NCBI GenBank assembly: GCA_030532425.1
Contig: JAUNLD010000025.1
Location: 1 to 38,303 of the forward strand
Direction: 5' to 3'
Source of the DNA: Lautropia sp.
GTDB lineage: Bacteria; Pseudomonadota; Gammaproteobacteria; Burkholderiales; Burkholderiaceae_E
Length of the DNA: 38,303 bases
Positions 1 through 6,986 of the stretch are shown here, in pieces. A program made the translations under genes and the position numbers. Within the stretch, counting starts at the first letter, position 1, and each line of letters begins with the position of its first letter. The notes under the pieces were generated by a model. The model did no database searches. It was not told the DNA's origin and saw nothing but the letters and a program-made list of their open reading frames with translations.

Positions 1-641
1 TTCCAGCCGATCAGGCTTTCCTCGATCAGCAGCTCGTTGGTGGGCGACAGCTCGAGCCCCTGCTTGCAGATGGTCTCGAACTCTTCGGCGTTGTAGGCGA
101 TGCCGCCGCCGCTGCCGCCCAGCGTGAAGCTGGGCCGGATGATGACCGGGAAACCGATGTCCTTCTGCGCAGCCCAGGCCTCGTCCATCGAATGGGCAAT
201 GGCCGAACGGGCCGAGCCCAGGCCGATCGATTCCATGGCCTGCTTGAACTTCTGGCGGTCTTCGGCCTTCTCGATCGCAGCCGGCCGCGCGCCGATCAGT
301 TCGACACCAAACTTATCGAGCACGCCATGGCGGTGCAGGTCGAGGGCGCAATTGAGCGCAGTCTGCCCGCCCATCGTCGGCAGGATCGCGCTGGGGCGTT
401 CCTTTTCGATGATGCGTTCCAGCACCTGCCAGGTGATCGGCTCGATGTAGGTGACGTCGGCCATGTCGGGATCGGTCATGATCGTGGCCGGATTGCTGTT
501 GACCAGGATGACCTTGTAGCCCTCCTGACGCAATGCCTTGCAGGCCTGCGCGCCGGAATAGTCGAATTCGCAGGCCTGGCCGATGACGATCGGGCCGGCG
601 CCGATGATGAGGATGCTGTCGAGGTCGGTACGCTTGGGCAT
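1..641 (-). CDS. carB: Carbamoyl-phosphate synthase large subunit, N-terminal part (partial)
   Basis: Large (synthetase) subunit of carbamoyl-phosphate synthase, which makes carbamoyl phosphate from bicarbonate, ATP and glutamine-derived ammonia for arginine and pyrimidine synthesis. The visible 213 codons begin [20 protein letters not shown], the family's standard N-terminus, and continue through the pre-ATP-grasp domain ([38 protein letters not shown]) into the start of the first ATP-grasp domain ([19 protein letters not shown]). The rest of the protein, usually about 1070 residues, lies beyond position 1. The start ATG is only four bases after the carA stop, so the two subunits are co-transcribed and probably translationally coupled. 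Nothing in the visible part departs from the family. Confidence 0.97.
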   Translation of the reverse strand, partial: MPKRTDLDSILIIGAGPIVIGQACEFDYSGAQACKALRQEGYKVILVNSNPATIMTDPDMADVTYIEPITWQVLERIIEKERPSAILPTMGGQTALNCALDLHRHGVLDKFGVELIGARPAAIEKAEDRQKFKQAMESIGLGSARSAIAHSMDEAWAAQKDIGFPVIIRPSFTLGGSGGGIAYNAEEFETICKQGLELSPTNELLIEESLIGW

Positions 642-645
642 GGGA

Positions 646-1821
646 TCAGGAGTTCCGGTTGGCGGCCATCAGGTCGGCAAAGCGTTTGAACAGGGGAACG
701 ATGTCGTGCGGGCCGGGGCTGGCCTCGGGGTGGCCCTGGAAGCTGAAGGCTGGTGCATCGTCGAGTGCGATGCCCTGCAGCGACCCATCGAACAGCGAGA
801 CATGGGTGACGCGCACGTTGGCCGGCAGGCTGTCGGCATCGACCGCAAAACCGTGGTTCTGGCTGGTGATGTGGACCTGACCGGTCTCGAGATCCTTGAC
901 CGGATGGTTGGCGCCGTGGTGGCCAAACTTCATCTTGGCGGTACGCCCGCCCACGGCCAGGCCAAGCAGCTGGTGCCCCAGGCAGATACCGAAGAGCGGT
1001 ATCTTCCGGTCGAGAAAGACGCGCGCCGCCTCGATGGCGTAGGTGCAGGGCTCCGGGTCGCCCGGGCCATTGGAGAGGAAGATGCCGTCGGGATTCATCG
1101 CCAGCACGTCGACGGCCGGCGTGGTGGCGGGGACCACGGTGACATCGCAGCCCTGGTCGGCCAGCAGGCGCAGGATGTTGCGCTTGACGCCGAAATCATA
1201 GGCCACCACCTTGTGGCGACCCGCCCCGCCGTGCGGACGCGCCGGGTGGCCGTCGGCCAGGGTCCAGCTGCCCTCCGTCCAGGCATGGGGTGATTCGACG
1301 CTGACGAGCTGCGCCAGATCCAGCCCGGCCAGCCCCGGAAACTGCCGGGCCTCGCGGACGGCGGCCTCGACATCCGGCTCGGCATCGAGCTGGCTGGCCG
1401 CGACGATGCAGCCGCTTTGGGCCCCCTTTTCACGCAGCAGGCGGGTCAGCTTGCGGGTATCGATGCCGCAGATGGCCGGCACGCCCGCCTGCTGGAGGAA
1501 GTCGGGCAGGCTGCCCCGGGCACGCCAGCTGGAGACCATGGCCGGCAACGCCCGCACGACCAGACCGGCCACCTGGATGCGGCCGGATTCCATGTCGTCG
1601 GGATTGATGCCGGTGTTGCCGATCTGCGGGTAGGTGAGCGTGACGATCTGCCGGGCGTAGCTGGGATCGGAAAGGATTTCCTGATAACCCGTCATCGCGG
1701 TGTTGAAGACCACCTCGCCGGCCGACAGGCCCGCTGCCCCGAACGAATGGCCATGAAATACAGTGCCGTCGGCAAGCACCAGGGCAGCGCGCGGCAGCTT
1801 CGGAGCAAATGGATTGGGCAT
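646..1821 (-). CDS. carA: Carbamoyl-phosphate synthase small subunit (glutaminase)
   Basis: Glutamine amidotransferase subunit that hydrolyses glutamine and channels ammonia to CarB. 391 residues, the usual length. The N-terminal CPSase small-chain domain covers residues 1-190 ([49 protein letters not shown]). The class I glutaminase domain follows, with the nucleophile Cys280 in [10 protein letters not shown] and the His364/Glu366 pair in [11 protein letters not shown], so the triad is intact. The start ATG at 1821 matches homologues; a clear Shine-Dalgarno sequence is not obvious. It is first in a carA-carB unit, with a candidate -10 element about 27 bases upstream. Confidence 0.97.
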   Translation of the reverse strand: MPNPFAPKLPRAALVLADGTVFHGHSFGAAGLSAGEVVFNTAMTGYQEILSDPSYARQIVTLTYPQIGNTGINPDDMESGRIQVAGLVVRALPAMVSSWRARGSLPDFLQQAGVPAICGIDTRKLTRLLREKGAQSGCIVAASQLDAEPDVEAAVREARQFPGLAGLDLAQLVSVESPHAWTEGSWTLADGHPARPHGGAGRHKVVAYDFGVKRNILRLLADQGCDVTVVPATTPAVDVLAMNPDGIFLSNGPGDPEPCTYAIEAARVFLDRKIPLFGICLGHQLLGLAVGGRTAKMKFGHHGANHPVKDLETGQVHITSQNHGFAVDADSLPANVRVTHVSLFDGSLQGIALDDAPAFSFQGHPEASPGPHDIVPLFKRFADLMAANRNS

Positions 1822-1847
1822 GATCGGCTCGGAAGTTAAACTGCCCG

Positions 1848-1853
1848 ATTATG
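1848..1853 (-). promoter_or_regulatory. Candidate -10 element for carAB
   Basis: On the minus strand CATAAT lies about 27 bases upstream of the carA ATG, inside an 11-bp palindrome (TTATG-C-CATAA at 1849-1859). No convincing -35 box is present, so this is tentative. A start here would give a leader of only about 20 bases, too short for an attenuator-type pyrimidine leader. Confidence 0.3.
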
Positions 1854-2080
1854 CCATAAGGGAATCCCCCGACCGGCCCGCGGGCTGCCGCCGCCGCGGT
1901 GGCCACGAGACCACATCCGCGCACCGCCCGCACGGGTCTGATCGGCCGGCCACGATGCCGCGTCCCTGCGCCACCCTTCCCTTGTTGCGGCAAGGATGGC
2001 AGACTGATGCCCAGACTTCTGGACCTGACGGCAGGCGCATCGGGCGCGGCGGGTCTACATGGTTTGGCAGGTTGCCGCAT

Positions 2081-2776
2081 ATGTACCTCTTTCGTTTGAT
2101 GCCCTGGATCGACTGGCTGGCGCTGGGCTGCTTTCTGTGTGTGTGGTGGGGCTACATCGGCCTGACCAATCGTGGCAAGCTGCACCAGCGCTCGCTGCTG
2201 GCCGCCACCAACCGCTATCGCCTCTACTGGATGAAGCAGGCGACGATGCGCGACCCGCGCATGCTCGATGGCGTCATCAACCAGACACTCTCCAGCACAC
2301 CCGCCTTCTTCAGCTCCACCACCATCATCGTCATCGGGGGCCTGTTCGCCCTGCTGGGCACCACCGACAAGGCGGTGGAAGTGGTCCGCGAACTGCCCTT
2401 TGCCCGTACCACGCCGCTGCTGGTGTTCGAGCTGAAGGTGCTGCTGCTGATCGCCATCTTCACCTATGCCTTTTTCCGCTTTTCGTGGTCGATGCGGCAA
2501 TACACCTTCGTGGCACTGGCCATCGGCGGCATGCCGCCTCCCGAGGAGTTTCAGGACGGACGTTTCGACGCCAATGCCTATGCCAGCCGTGCCGCCCGGC
2601 TGGTGGGCAAGGCGGCCCAGGCCTTCAATGATGGCTTGCGCTCGTACTACTTTGCCTTTGCCGCCCTGGCCTGGTTCTTTTCGCCGTGGGCGATGATGGT
2701 GGCTTCGGCGGTGGTGGTGCTGGTGCTGTACCGGCGCGAATACCACTCGGACGTGCTGACGATCCTGGCGGACTGA
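2081..2776 (+). CDS. DUF599 family integral membrane protein
   Basis: Membrane protein of 231 residues belonging to the DUF599 family, whose function is not established. About four hydrophobic segments are visible: residues 8-28 (IDWLALGCFLCVWWGYIGL), 68-90, 105-125 (FELKVLLLIAIFTYAFF) and 185-215 near the C-terminus. The family-typical stretch around SSTTIIVIGGLFALLGT is present. The ATG at 2081 places the first membrane segment close to the N-terminus as in relatives. The reading frame stays open further upstream (to 1763), but that part is Arg/Gly/Pro-rich and looks non-coding; the ATG at 2099 is a possible alternative. The gene is divergent from carA and convergent with the sirtuin gene. 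No operon partner is apparent. Confidence 0.85.
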   Translation: MYLFRLMPWIDWLALGCFLCVWWGYIGLTNRGKLHQRSLLAATNRYRLYWMKQATMRDPRMLDGVINQTLSSTPAFFSSTTIIVIGGLFALLGTTDKAVEVVRELPFARTTPLLVFELKVLLLIAIFTYAFFRFSWSMRQYTFVALAIGGMPPPEEFQDGRFDANAYASRAARLVGKAAQAFNDGLRSYYFAFAALAWFFSPWAMMVASAVVVLVLYRREYHSDVLTILAD

Positions 2777-2822
2777 GGCGGACGCGGGCGGCCTGCCGCT
2801 GGCCGGACTTGCCTGGCCGCAT

Positions 2823-2901
2823 GCTTCTGTCCGGAGGCTTCTGCCCGGATTCAACCGGTCCGGATGCTTCTGCCCGGACAGGTCTGGCCGGATTCAACCG
2901 G
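2823..2901. repeat. Interleaved short direct repeats between DUF599 gene and sirtuin gene
   Basis: Two short motifs are interleaved. Motif A, gcttctgYccgga, occurs at 2823-2835, 2837-2849 and 2866-2878. Motif B, ccggattcaaccgg, occurs at 2845-2858 and again exactly at 2888-2901. The last copy of motif B contains the sirtuin stop codon (2894-2896). The block fills most of the 117-bp gap between the two convergent genes. Confidence 0.75.
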
Positions 2902-3601
2902 CCTGCTTCGCCTGCGCGGATGCGGCGATCAGGCGCTCGACCAGTGGCGGCACCCCTTCGGCCGCCGTCGCGGCAATCACCTCGACACCGGCCACGGCCG
3001 GCGGACGCGGATCGACCAGGTGGCATCCGGCATGCGGGGGCGCATATTGCAGCAGCCCGGCGGCCGGATAGACCTTCATCGACGTGCCGATCACCAGCAC
3101 CCGATCTGCCTGCGATACCCATTCTGCCGCCTGGCCGATCAGGGGCACGCTCTCACCGAACCAGACGATGTGCGGGCGCATCGGATGCCCCGCCGGATCA
3201 CGGTGGTCGAGCGTCTGGTCCTCATGCCAGTCGATCACGTAGTCGTCGTCGACGCTGCTGCGCAGCTTGTTCAGCTGACCATGCAGGTGCAGCACCTGCT
3301 GGCTGCCGGCACGCTCGTGCAGGTCGTCGACGTTCTGGGTGATGATGCGCACCTCGTAATGCCCGGCCAGTTTCACCAGCGCGTGGTGGGCGGCATTGGG
3401 CTGCGCGGCCCGTGCCTGGCGGCGGCGGGCATTGTAGAAATCGAGCACGAGCTGCGGGTGGCGGGCAAAGGCCTCGGGGGTGGCAACCTCCTCCACCCGG
3501 TGCCCTTCCCAGAGCCCGTCGCTGTCACGGAAGGTCTTCAGCCCACTGTCGGCGCTGATGCCGGCGCCCGTGAGGACGACGATGCGTTGCCTGGCGTTCA
3601 T
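2894..3601 (-). CDS. NAD-dependent protein deacylase, SIR2 class III (CobB-like)
   Basis: Sirtuin that removes acyl groups from protein lysines using NAD+. 235 residues. The NAD-binding GAGISADSGLKTFRD is at 12-26, TQNVDDLHERAG at 88-99, the catalytic His107 in HLHG, RPHIVWFGE at 142-150 and GTSMKVYPA at 172-180. FYNAR at 55-59 supplies the Tyr56-x-x-Arg59 pair that in class III sirtuins favours succinyl or malonyl groups. The four zinc-binding cysteines of E. coli CobB are missing: between His107 and Arg142 there is no Cys at all. I start at the ATG at 3601, which has AGGAGA about eight bases upstream; the frame is open back to 3796, but that extension is low-complexity. Its stop lies inside a short repeat shared with the intergenic gap. 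Confidence 0.93.
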   Translation of the reverse strand: MNARQRIVVLTGAGISADSGLKTFRDSDGLWEGHRVEEVATPEAFARHPQLVLDFYNARRRQARAAQPNAAHHALVKLAGHYEVRIITQNVDDLHERAGSQQVLHLHGQLNKLRSSVDDDYVIDWHEDQTLDHRDPAGHPMRPHIVWFGESVPLIGQAAEWVSQADRVLVIGTSMKVYPAAGLLQYAPPHAGCHLVDPRPPAVAGVEVIAATAAEGVPPLVERLIAASAQAKQAG

Positions 3602-3793
3602 CGGTGCATCTCCTGTGCAGGGGGAAACCCCGATTGTGCAGGACATGCAGGCACCCGAACAGCCTGCACACGGCGTACAGGGCGCTGCGGCTGGCGTGCC
3701 GGATTCATGTCCGGGCGGCAGGACGGCATCGGACAGACGCAGCGCCGCCCCGGACACACGCCCGCGGCGCGGGAACATCACTCCATCCATGAA

Positions 3794-3828
3794 CATGGCC
3801 CCGGGGGCAGGATGCCACCGGGGCCATG
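3794..3828. terminator. GC-rich inverted repeat downstream of the GDSL lipoprotein gene (second of two)
   Basis: A perfect 11-bp inverted repeat (catggccccgg at 3794-3804, ccggggccatg at 3818-3828) with a 13-base loop. It lies about 70 bases beyond the stop of the minus-strand lipoprotein gene and about 190 bases upstream of the sirtuin start. There is no T run, so intrinsic termination is uncertain. Confidence 0.45.
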
Positions 3829-3852
3829 GAATCAGCCTGCCATCAACCGGCT

Positions 3853-3886
3853 GCGGGTGGCGACATCAGCCGATGCCGCCACCCGC
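3853..3886. terminator. GC-rich inverted repeat immediately downstream of the GDSL lipoprotein gene (first of two)
   Basis: A perfect 10-bp inverted repeat (gcgggtggcg at 3853-3862, cgccacccgc at 3877-3886) with a 14-base loop, beginning 12 bases after the stop codon of the minus-strand gene. It probably acts as a 3' end or stabilising hairpin. No T run follows. Confidence 0.5.
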
Positions 3887-3897
3887 CAGGGGCCGGA

Positions 3898-5559
3898 TCA
3901 GTTGGCATCGACCAGCAGGTTGTTGGCCTTGAGCGCGGCCAGCCAGGTGTCGGCCAGACGCTTTTCACCCGCATCGTTCGGGTGGAAGTCGTCACGCAGC
4001 TCGGTGGCCGGGAAGGTCGAGTGATCGACCACGATGACCTTCGACTTGGCCGTCGACAGCGGTGCGATCTTGGCATCGATCTCGGCATTGTAGGTGGCCA
4101 CCAGCGGGCTGACGGCACCATTCTTGCGGAAAGGAATGACCTTGGCCACGAGGATCGAGATGTCGTCATTGGCGGCACGCAGGCTGGCGATCATCGTCTG
4201 AAGATCTTCGATGGCCTTGGCCACACCGGCCTGATCCTGGGTGTTGAGGTTGTTGGTACCGATGTGGATCACGGCCACATCCGGCTCACGGCGCTGGGCG
4301 TCGGAATCCATCTGGGCCAGGGCCGGCACCAGGACGGTGTTGACCTGACCGACACAGGCCCCCCAGTACCCCTGGTGGTCGGTGTCGAACTCGGGCAGCT
4401 TGTACGAGCCGGTATCGACCGACGAGGTGTTGTCGGCGCAGAAGTTCTTGTCTTCCAGCGAGGTGCCCTTGCGGGTACCGACGAAGTCGACCATCGGCAG
4501 GCTGGCATCACTGACGATGCTGTTCCACAGGTTGCGGCGGAAGCTGTCCTGCTGCTGGCCGGCCCGGGCGTCGTTGCCCTGGGTGATCGAATCGCCGATG
4601 AAGAGGATGTTGACGACGTCGTCGTCATCACGCACGTTCTGGCTGTTGGCCAGCGGTGCACGGCCACCGGCCAGCGCCACGCCCAGCTCGTCGGCCTGGG
4701 CATCGCTGCCCGAATGGAAGTTGGACGAGGTGAAGCTGTTGGTGGCCAGCGTCAGGCGGCCGGTACCCAGGTCGGTAAGCGTATTGATGGCCGGGTAGAA
4801 GCTGGCGTCGCCAGTGGTGTTGAAGTAGTTGATCGCGCTCCAGGCAGCGGGCGCCCAGACGGCACCGGTGTTGACCAGATACTTGGCGCTGGCACGGTCA
4901 TCGGCACCATCCGTCACCAGGCGCGACTGGACGGTGGTGAAGACGGCCTCGACCTTGGTCGGGTCGATCAGGGTCTGGGTGAAAGGGGCCTCGGGCCAGA
5001 AGCGCAGGAAGCGGCCGGCCACGGGCTTGAACGAGACGCCGCCATCATCTTCGGCCTTCAGGCAGTTGTTGTCGATGGTGCATTCCTGACGGGCGCCGCT
5101 GTAACCGGCACCATAGGTTGCGCCCTTGAGCTTGCCGCTGAACTGCACACGGCTCCACTTGCCGGCGCTGCGGACATAGGTTTCAAAGTTGCGCAGATGC
5201 ACGCGGGTGGAGGTGGCGGCGTTGGTGCTGGCGGTGAAGACCTGGCCAAAGCCGCCCAGTGCCCGGGCCGTGGCCGGCGGGGTGGTGGCGGCCGTCTGCA
5301 ACTTGGGACCATTGGCGTACTCGGCCGGCACCTCGGCCGACGCGGCCTCGTGGGTGCCCGTCATCGCGGCCTTGACGATGGCCACGGAGTTGGCCGTGCC
5401 GGCATTGCCCGTGTTGCCGGTATTGCCGCCGGTGTTGCCACCCGCATTGCCGGTGTTGCCGGTGTTGTTGTCGGAGCTGCCACCACCGCCGCCACAGGCC
5501 ACAAGCATCAGCGAGGCAGCCACCAGGCTGGCGATGGGCGTCAAGCGAAAATTCTTCAT
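3898..5559 (-). CDS. SGNH/GDSL-type esterase or lipase, predicted lipoprotein
   Basis: Predicted lipoprotein of 553 residues. Residues 1-22 form a signal peptide ending in a lipobox (LMLVAC, Cys22), followed by a Gly/Asn/Thr linker with GNTGN repeats (23-55). The C-terminal half is an SGNH hydrolase domain: block I ILFIGDSITQG with nucleophile Ser324, block III HIGTNNL, and block V DDFHPNDAG with Asp523 and His526. Such enzymes cleave acyl or acetyl esters of lipids or polysaccharides, and the substrate cannot be told here. Residues about 60-300 form a second region I cannot assign, with a Cys pair (QECTIDNNC) and features of a beta-rich binding module. The gene stands alone, with two hairpins after its stop and a 406-bp region before it that begins AT-rich. 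The Shine-Dalgarno match is weak (TAAGATC). Confidence 0.9.
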   Translation of the reverse strand: MKNFRLTPIASLVAASLMLVACGGGGGSSDNNTGNTGNAGGNTGGNTGNTGNAGTANSVAIVKAAMTGTHEAASAEVPAEYANGPKLQTAATTPPATARALGGFGQVFTASTNAATSTRVHLRNFETYVRSAGKWSRVQFSGKLKGATYGAGYSGARQECTIDNNCLKAEDDGGVSFKPVAGRFLRFWPEAPFTQTLIDPTKVEAVFTTVQSRLVTDGADDRASAKYLVNTGAVWAPAAWSAINYFNTTGDASFYPAINTLTDLGTGRLTLATNSFTSSNFHSGSDAQADELGVALAGGRAPLANSQNVRDDDDVVNILFIGDSITQGNDARAGQQQDSFRRNLWNSIVSDASLPMVDFVGTRKGTSLEDKNFCADNTSSVDTGSYKLPEFDTDHQGYWGACVGQVNTVLVPALAQMDSDAQRREPDVAVIHIGTNNLNTQDQAGVAKAIEDLQTMIASLRAANDDISILVAKVIPFRKNGAVSPLVATYNAEIDAKIAPLSTAKSKVIVVDHSTFPATELRDDFHPNDAGEKRLADTWLAALKANNLLVDAN

Positions 5560-5691
5560 GGGATCTTATTCAAGACAATGTTGAACAGAAGCCCCGAAAA
5601 CACACAGGGCTAACCAGAGAAGGCAAGTGTAGCAGCGCCTCAGCAAGCCATTATTTCAATTGCATACGCAATCACGTAACAAACTAACAGC

Positions 5692-5714
5692 TTGTCATTA
5701 ACGATAGTTGACAA
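5692..5714. promoter_or_regulatory. Operator-like inverted repeat upstream of the GDSL lipoprotein gene
   Basis: TTGTCA (5692-5697) and TGACAA (5709-5714) form a perfect 6-bp inverted repeat separated by 11 bases, about 135 bp upstream of the lipoprotein start and within the AT-rich island. The spacing fits a dimeric regulator site, but no known regulator is recognised and it may be chance. Confidence 0.3.
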
Positions 5715-5730
5715 ATCTTGTCCGTCAGCT

Positions 5731-5754
5731 GTTTAAAAACCCGAAGGGTTTCGG
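5731..5754 (-). terminator. Rho-independent terminator of the dnaX-ybaB-recR operon
   Basis: Read on the minus strand, an AAACCC-TTC-GGGTTT stem-loop is followed directly by further T residues. It is the only classical hairpin-plus-T-tract structure in this region and lies about 210 bases past the recR stop. Confidence 0.65.
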
Positions 5755-5846
5755 CAACGGCCCTGCCCGCAACAGAGGCCGAAGATCGCAGCAATCTTTT
5801 ACAGCCGGTCTTCGATCGCGGACACGCCCAGCCACGGGGGGCGCCG

Positions 5847-5950
5847 CATCCCCAGCCGGGGGAAGGTCCAGGGGTGGTGTCCGGCTCATCCCCAGCCGGG
5901 GGAATGGCCACGGGAGGTATCCGGCGGGTCTCCGGCCGGGTGAATGAACG
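5847..5950. repeat. 40-bp tandem direct repeats (about 2.6 copies)
   Basis: Unit starts at 5847, 5887 and about 5927 with an exact 40-bp period. Copies 1 and 2 share catccccagccgggggaa and a ggtRtccggc tail; copy 3 is more diverged (ctccggccgggtgaatg) and ends about 16 bp before the recR stop. The frame is not kept as a protein repeat in any plausible gene. Confidence 0.8.
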
Positions 5951-5965
5951 GATGGCCCCCTTCGG

Positions 5966-6571
5966 CTAGATGTCGCGGCGGTCGCGCAGCGCCTGGGCCA
6001 CGGTGGCGGCATCGACGTATTCCAGCTCGCCGCCCAGGGGCACGCCCCGGGCAGGCCGGCTCACCTTCAGGCCACGGGCGGTGAGCACCTCGCTGAGGTA
6101 GTGGGCGGTGGCCTCGCCTTCCTGGGTGAAGTTGGTGGCCAGCACCACCTCGGTGACGACGCCATCACAGGCGCGCGCCAGCAGGCGCTCGAATTGCAGG
6201 TCGGTGGGGCCGATGCCATCCAGGGGAGACAGCCGCCCCATCAGCACGAAATAGAGGCCGTGGTAGGCCCGTGTCTGCTCGATGACGAGCAGATCCGCCG
6301 GATTCTCGACGACGCAGAGCTGGGTGGCATCGCGTTCGTCCGAGGCGCAGATGTCGCAGAGATCCTGCTCGGTGAGGGTATTGCAGCGGCTGCACTGGCG
6401 CACCCGCGTCAGCGCGTTCTGCAGGCCAGCCGCCAGACGTGCTGCCGCGTCACGGTCCTTCTGCAGCAGATGGAAGGCCAGACGGCGGGCCGAGCGCGGC
6501 CCCACCCCCGGCAGACCACGCAGGGCCAGCACCAGCTCTTCCAGCGCGGCCGCGGTTCTTACGGGCAGCAT
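5966..6571 (-). CDS. recR: Recombination mediator protein RecR
   Basis: RecR works with RecF and RecO to load RecA at single-strand gaps. 201 residues, the same as E. coli. Layout: helix-hairpin-helix region [20 protein letters not shown] (18-37), a C4 zinc finger (Cys60, Cys63, Cys72, Cys75 in [16 protein letters not shown]), and a Toprim domain ([38 protein letters not shown]) with the [13 protein letters not shown]-terminal motif. I choose ATG 6571; an in-frame GTG at 6592 would add seven residues and has AAGGGG only one base upstream, too close. A perfect hairpin (6579-6596) lies between these two candidates. Third gene of the dnaX-ybaB-recR cluster. Confidence 0.95.
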   Translation of the reverse strand: MLPVRTAAALEELVLALRGLPGVGPRSARRLAFHLLQKDRDAAARLAAGLQNALTRVRQCSRCNTLTEQDLCDICASDERDATQLCVVENPADLLVIEQTRAYHGLYFVLMGRLSPLDGIGPTDLQFERLLARACDGVVTEVVLATNFTQEGEATAHYLSEVLTARGLKVSRPARGVPLGGELEYVDAATVAQALRDRRDI

Positions 6572-6578
6572 CGGCCCG

Positions 6579-6596
6579 GTGTGCCCTGGCACACCC
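6579..6596. promoter_or_regulatory. Perfect inverted repeat at the recR translation start
   Basis: GGTGTGCC-CT-GGCACACC, two 8-bp arms with a two-base centre, lies 7 bases upstream of the recR ATG and over the alternative GTG. In the mRNA it would fold over the ribosome docking region, including part of the AAGGGGT purine stretch. A role in translation control is an inference. Confidence 0.5.
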
Positions 6597-6659
6597 CTTC
6601 AGCCCGCGCCAGCCGGTGGCGGATCATTCCTGCTGCGGCGTGCACGTCCGTGCCCCTGT

Positions 6660-6986
6660 TCAGAACGGCAGCTTGAAACCGGGAGGCAGCGGCAGACCGG
6701 CGGTGACGGCCGACATCTTCTCCTGGGCGGTGGCTTCGGCCCGGCGCAGCGCATCGTTGACCGCCGCTGCCACCAGATCTTCGAGCATGTCCTTGTCATC
6801 TGCCAGCAGGCTGGGGTCGATGCTGATGCGGCGCACGTCGTTGCGGCAGGTCATCACTACCTTGACCAGACCGGCACCGGACTGGCCCTCGACCTCGATG
6901 CCCCCCAGGGCTTCCTGGGTCTTCTTCATGTTGTCCTGCATCTGCTGGGCCTGTTTCATCAGGCCAGCCAACTGGTTCTTCATCAT
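6660..6986 (-). CDS. ybaB: YbaB/EbfC family nucleoid-associated protein
   Basis: Small DNA-binding protein of 108 residues that binds the nucleoid as a dimer. Starts [20 protein letters not shown], the long N-terminal helix of the family, followed by the conserved beta-sheet region ([34 protein letters not shown]) and a C-terminal helix pair. GGAGAAG lies about nine bases before the start. Its ATG overlaps the dnaX stop (ATGA at 6986-6983), so translation is coupled to dnaX. Two consecutive ATG codons are present and I use the first. Confidence 0.96.
   Translation of the reverse strand: MMKNQLAGLMKQAQQMQDNMKKTQEALGGIEVEGQSGAGLVKVVMTCRNDVRRISIDPSLLADDKDMLEDLVAAAVNDALRRAEATAQEKMSAVTAGLPLPPGFKLPF

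Larger units (their letters stand above)
5560..5965. other. Intergenic region between recR and the GDSL lipoprotein gene
   Basis: 406 bp. The part next to the lipoprotein gene (about 5640-5740) is markedly AT-rich and must carry its promoter, although no single -35/-10 pair stands out. It holds an inverted repeat TTGTCA-N11-TGACAA (5692-5714) and a small hairpin ATTGC-ATAC-GCAAT near 5660. The recR-side half holds a terminator (5731-5754) and 40-bp tandem repeats (5847-5950). No gene is seen. Confidence 0.7.

Noticed and set aside
1430-2854. 474-codon minus-strand open frame across the carA start and the DUF599 gene
   Set aside because: Overlaps carA in another frame and lies antisense to a membrane protein with clear hydrophobic segments; His/Gln/Arg-rich translation typical of a shadow.
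3826-5613. 595-codon open frame on the plus strand opposite the GDSL lipoprotein
   Set aside because: It mirrors the lipoprotein gene on the other strand; the translation is Gly/Val/Asp-rich without domains, while the minus strand has a signal peptide and all SGNH motifs.
5847-5950. CRISPR array
   Set aside because: Repeats are directly adjacent with a 40-bp period and no unique spacers, only 2.6 decaying copies, and no cas genes.
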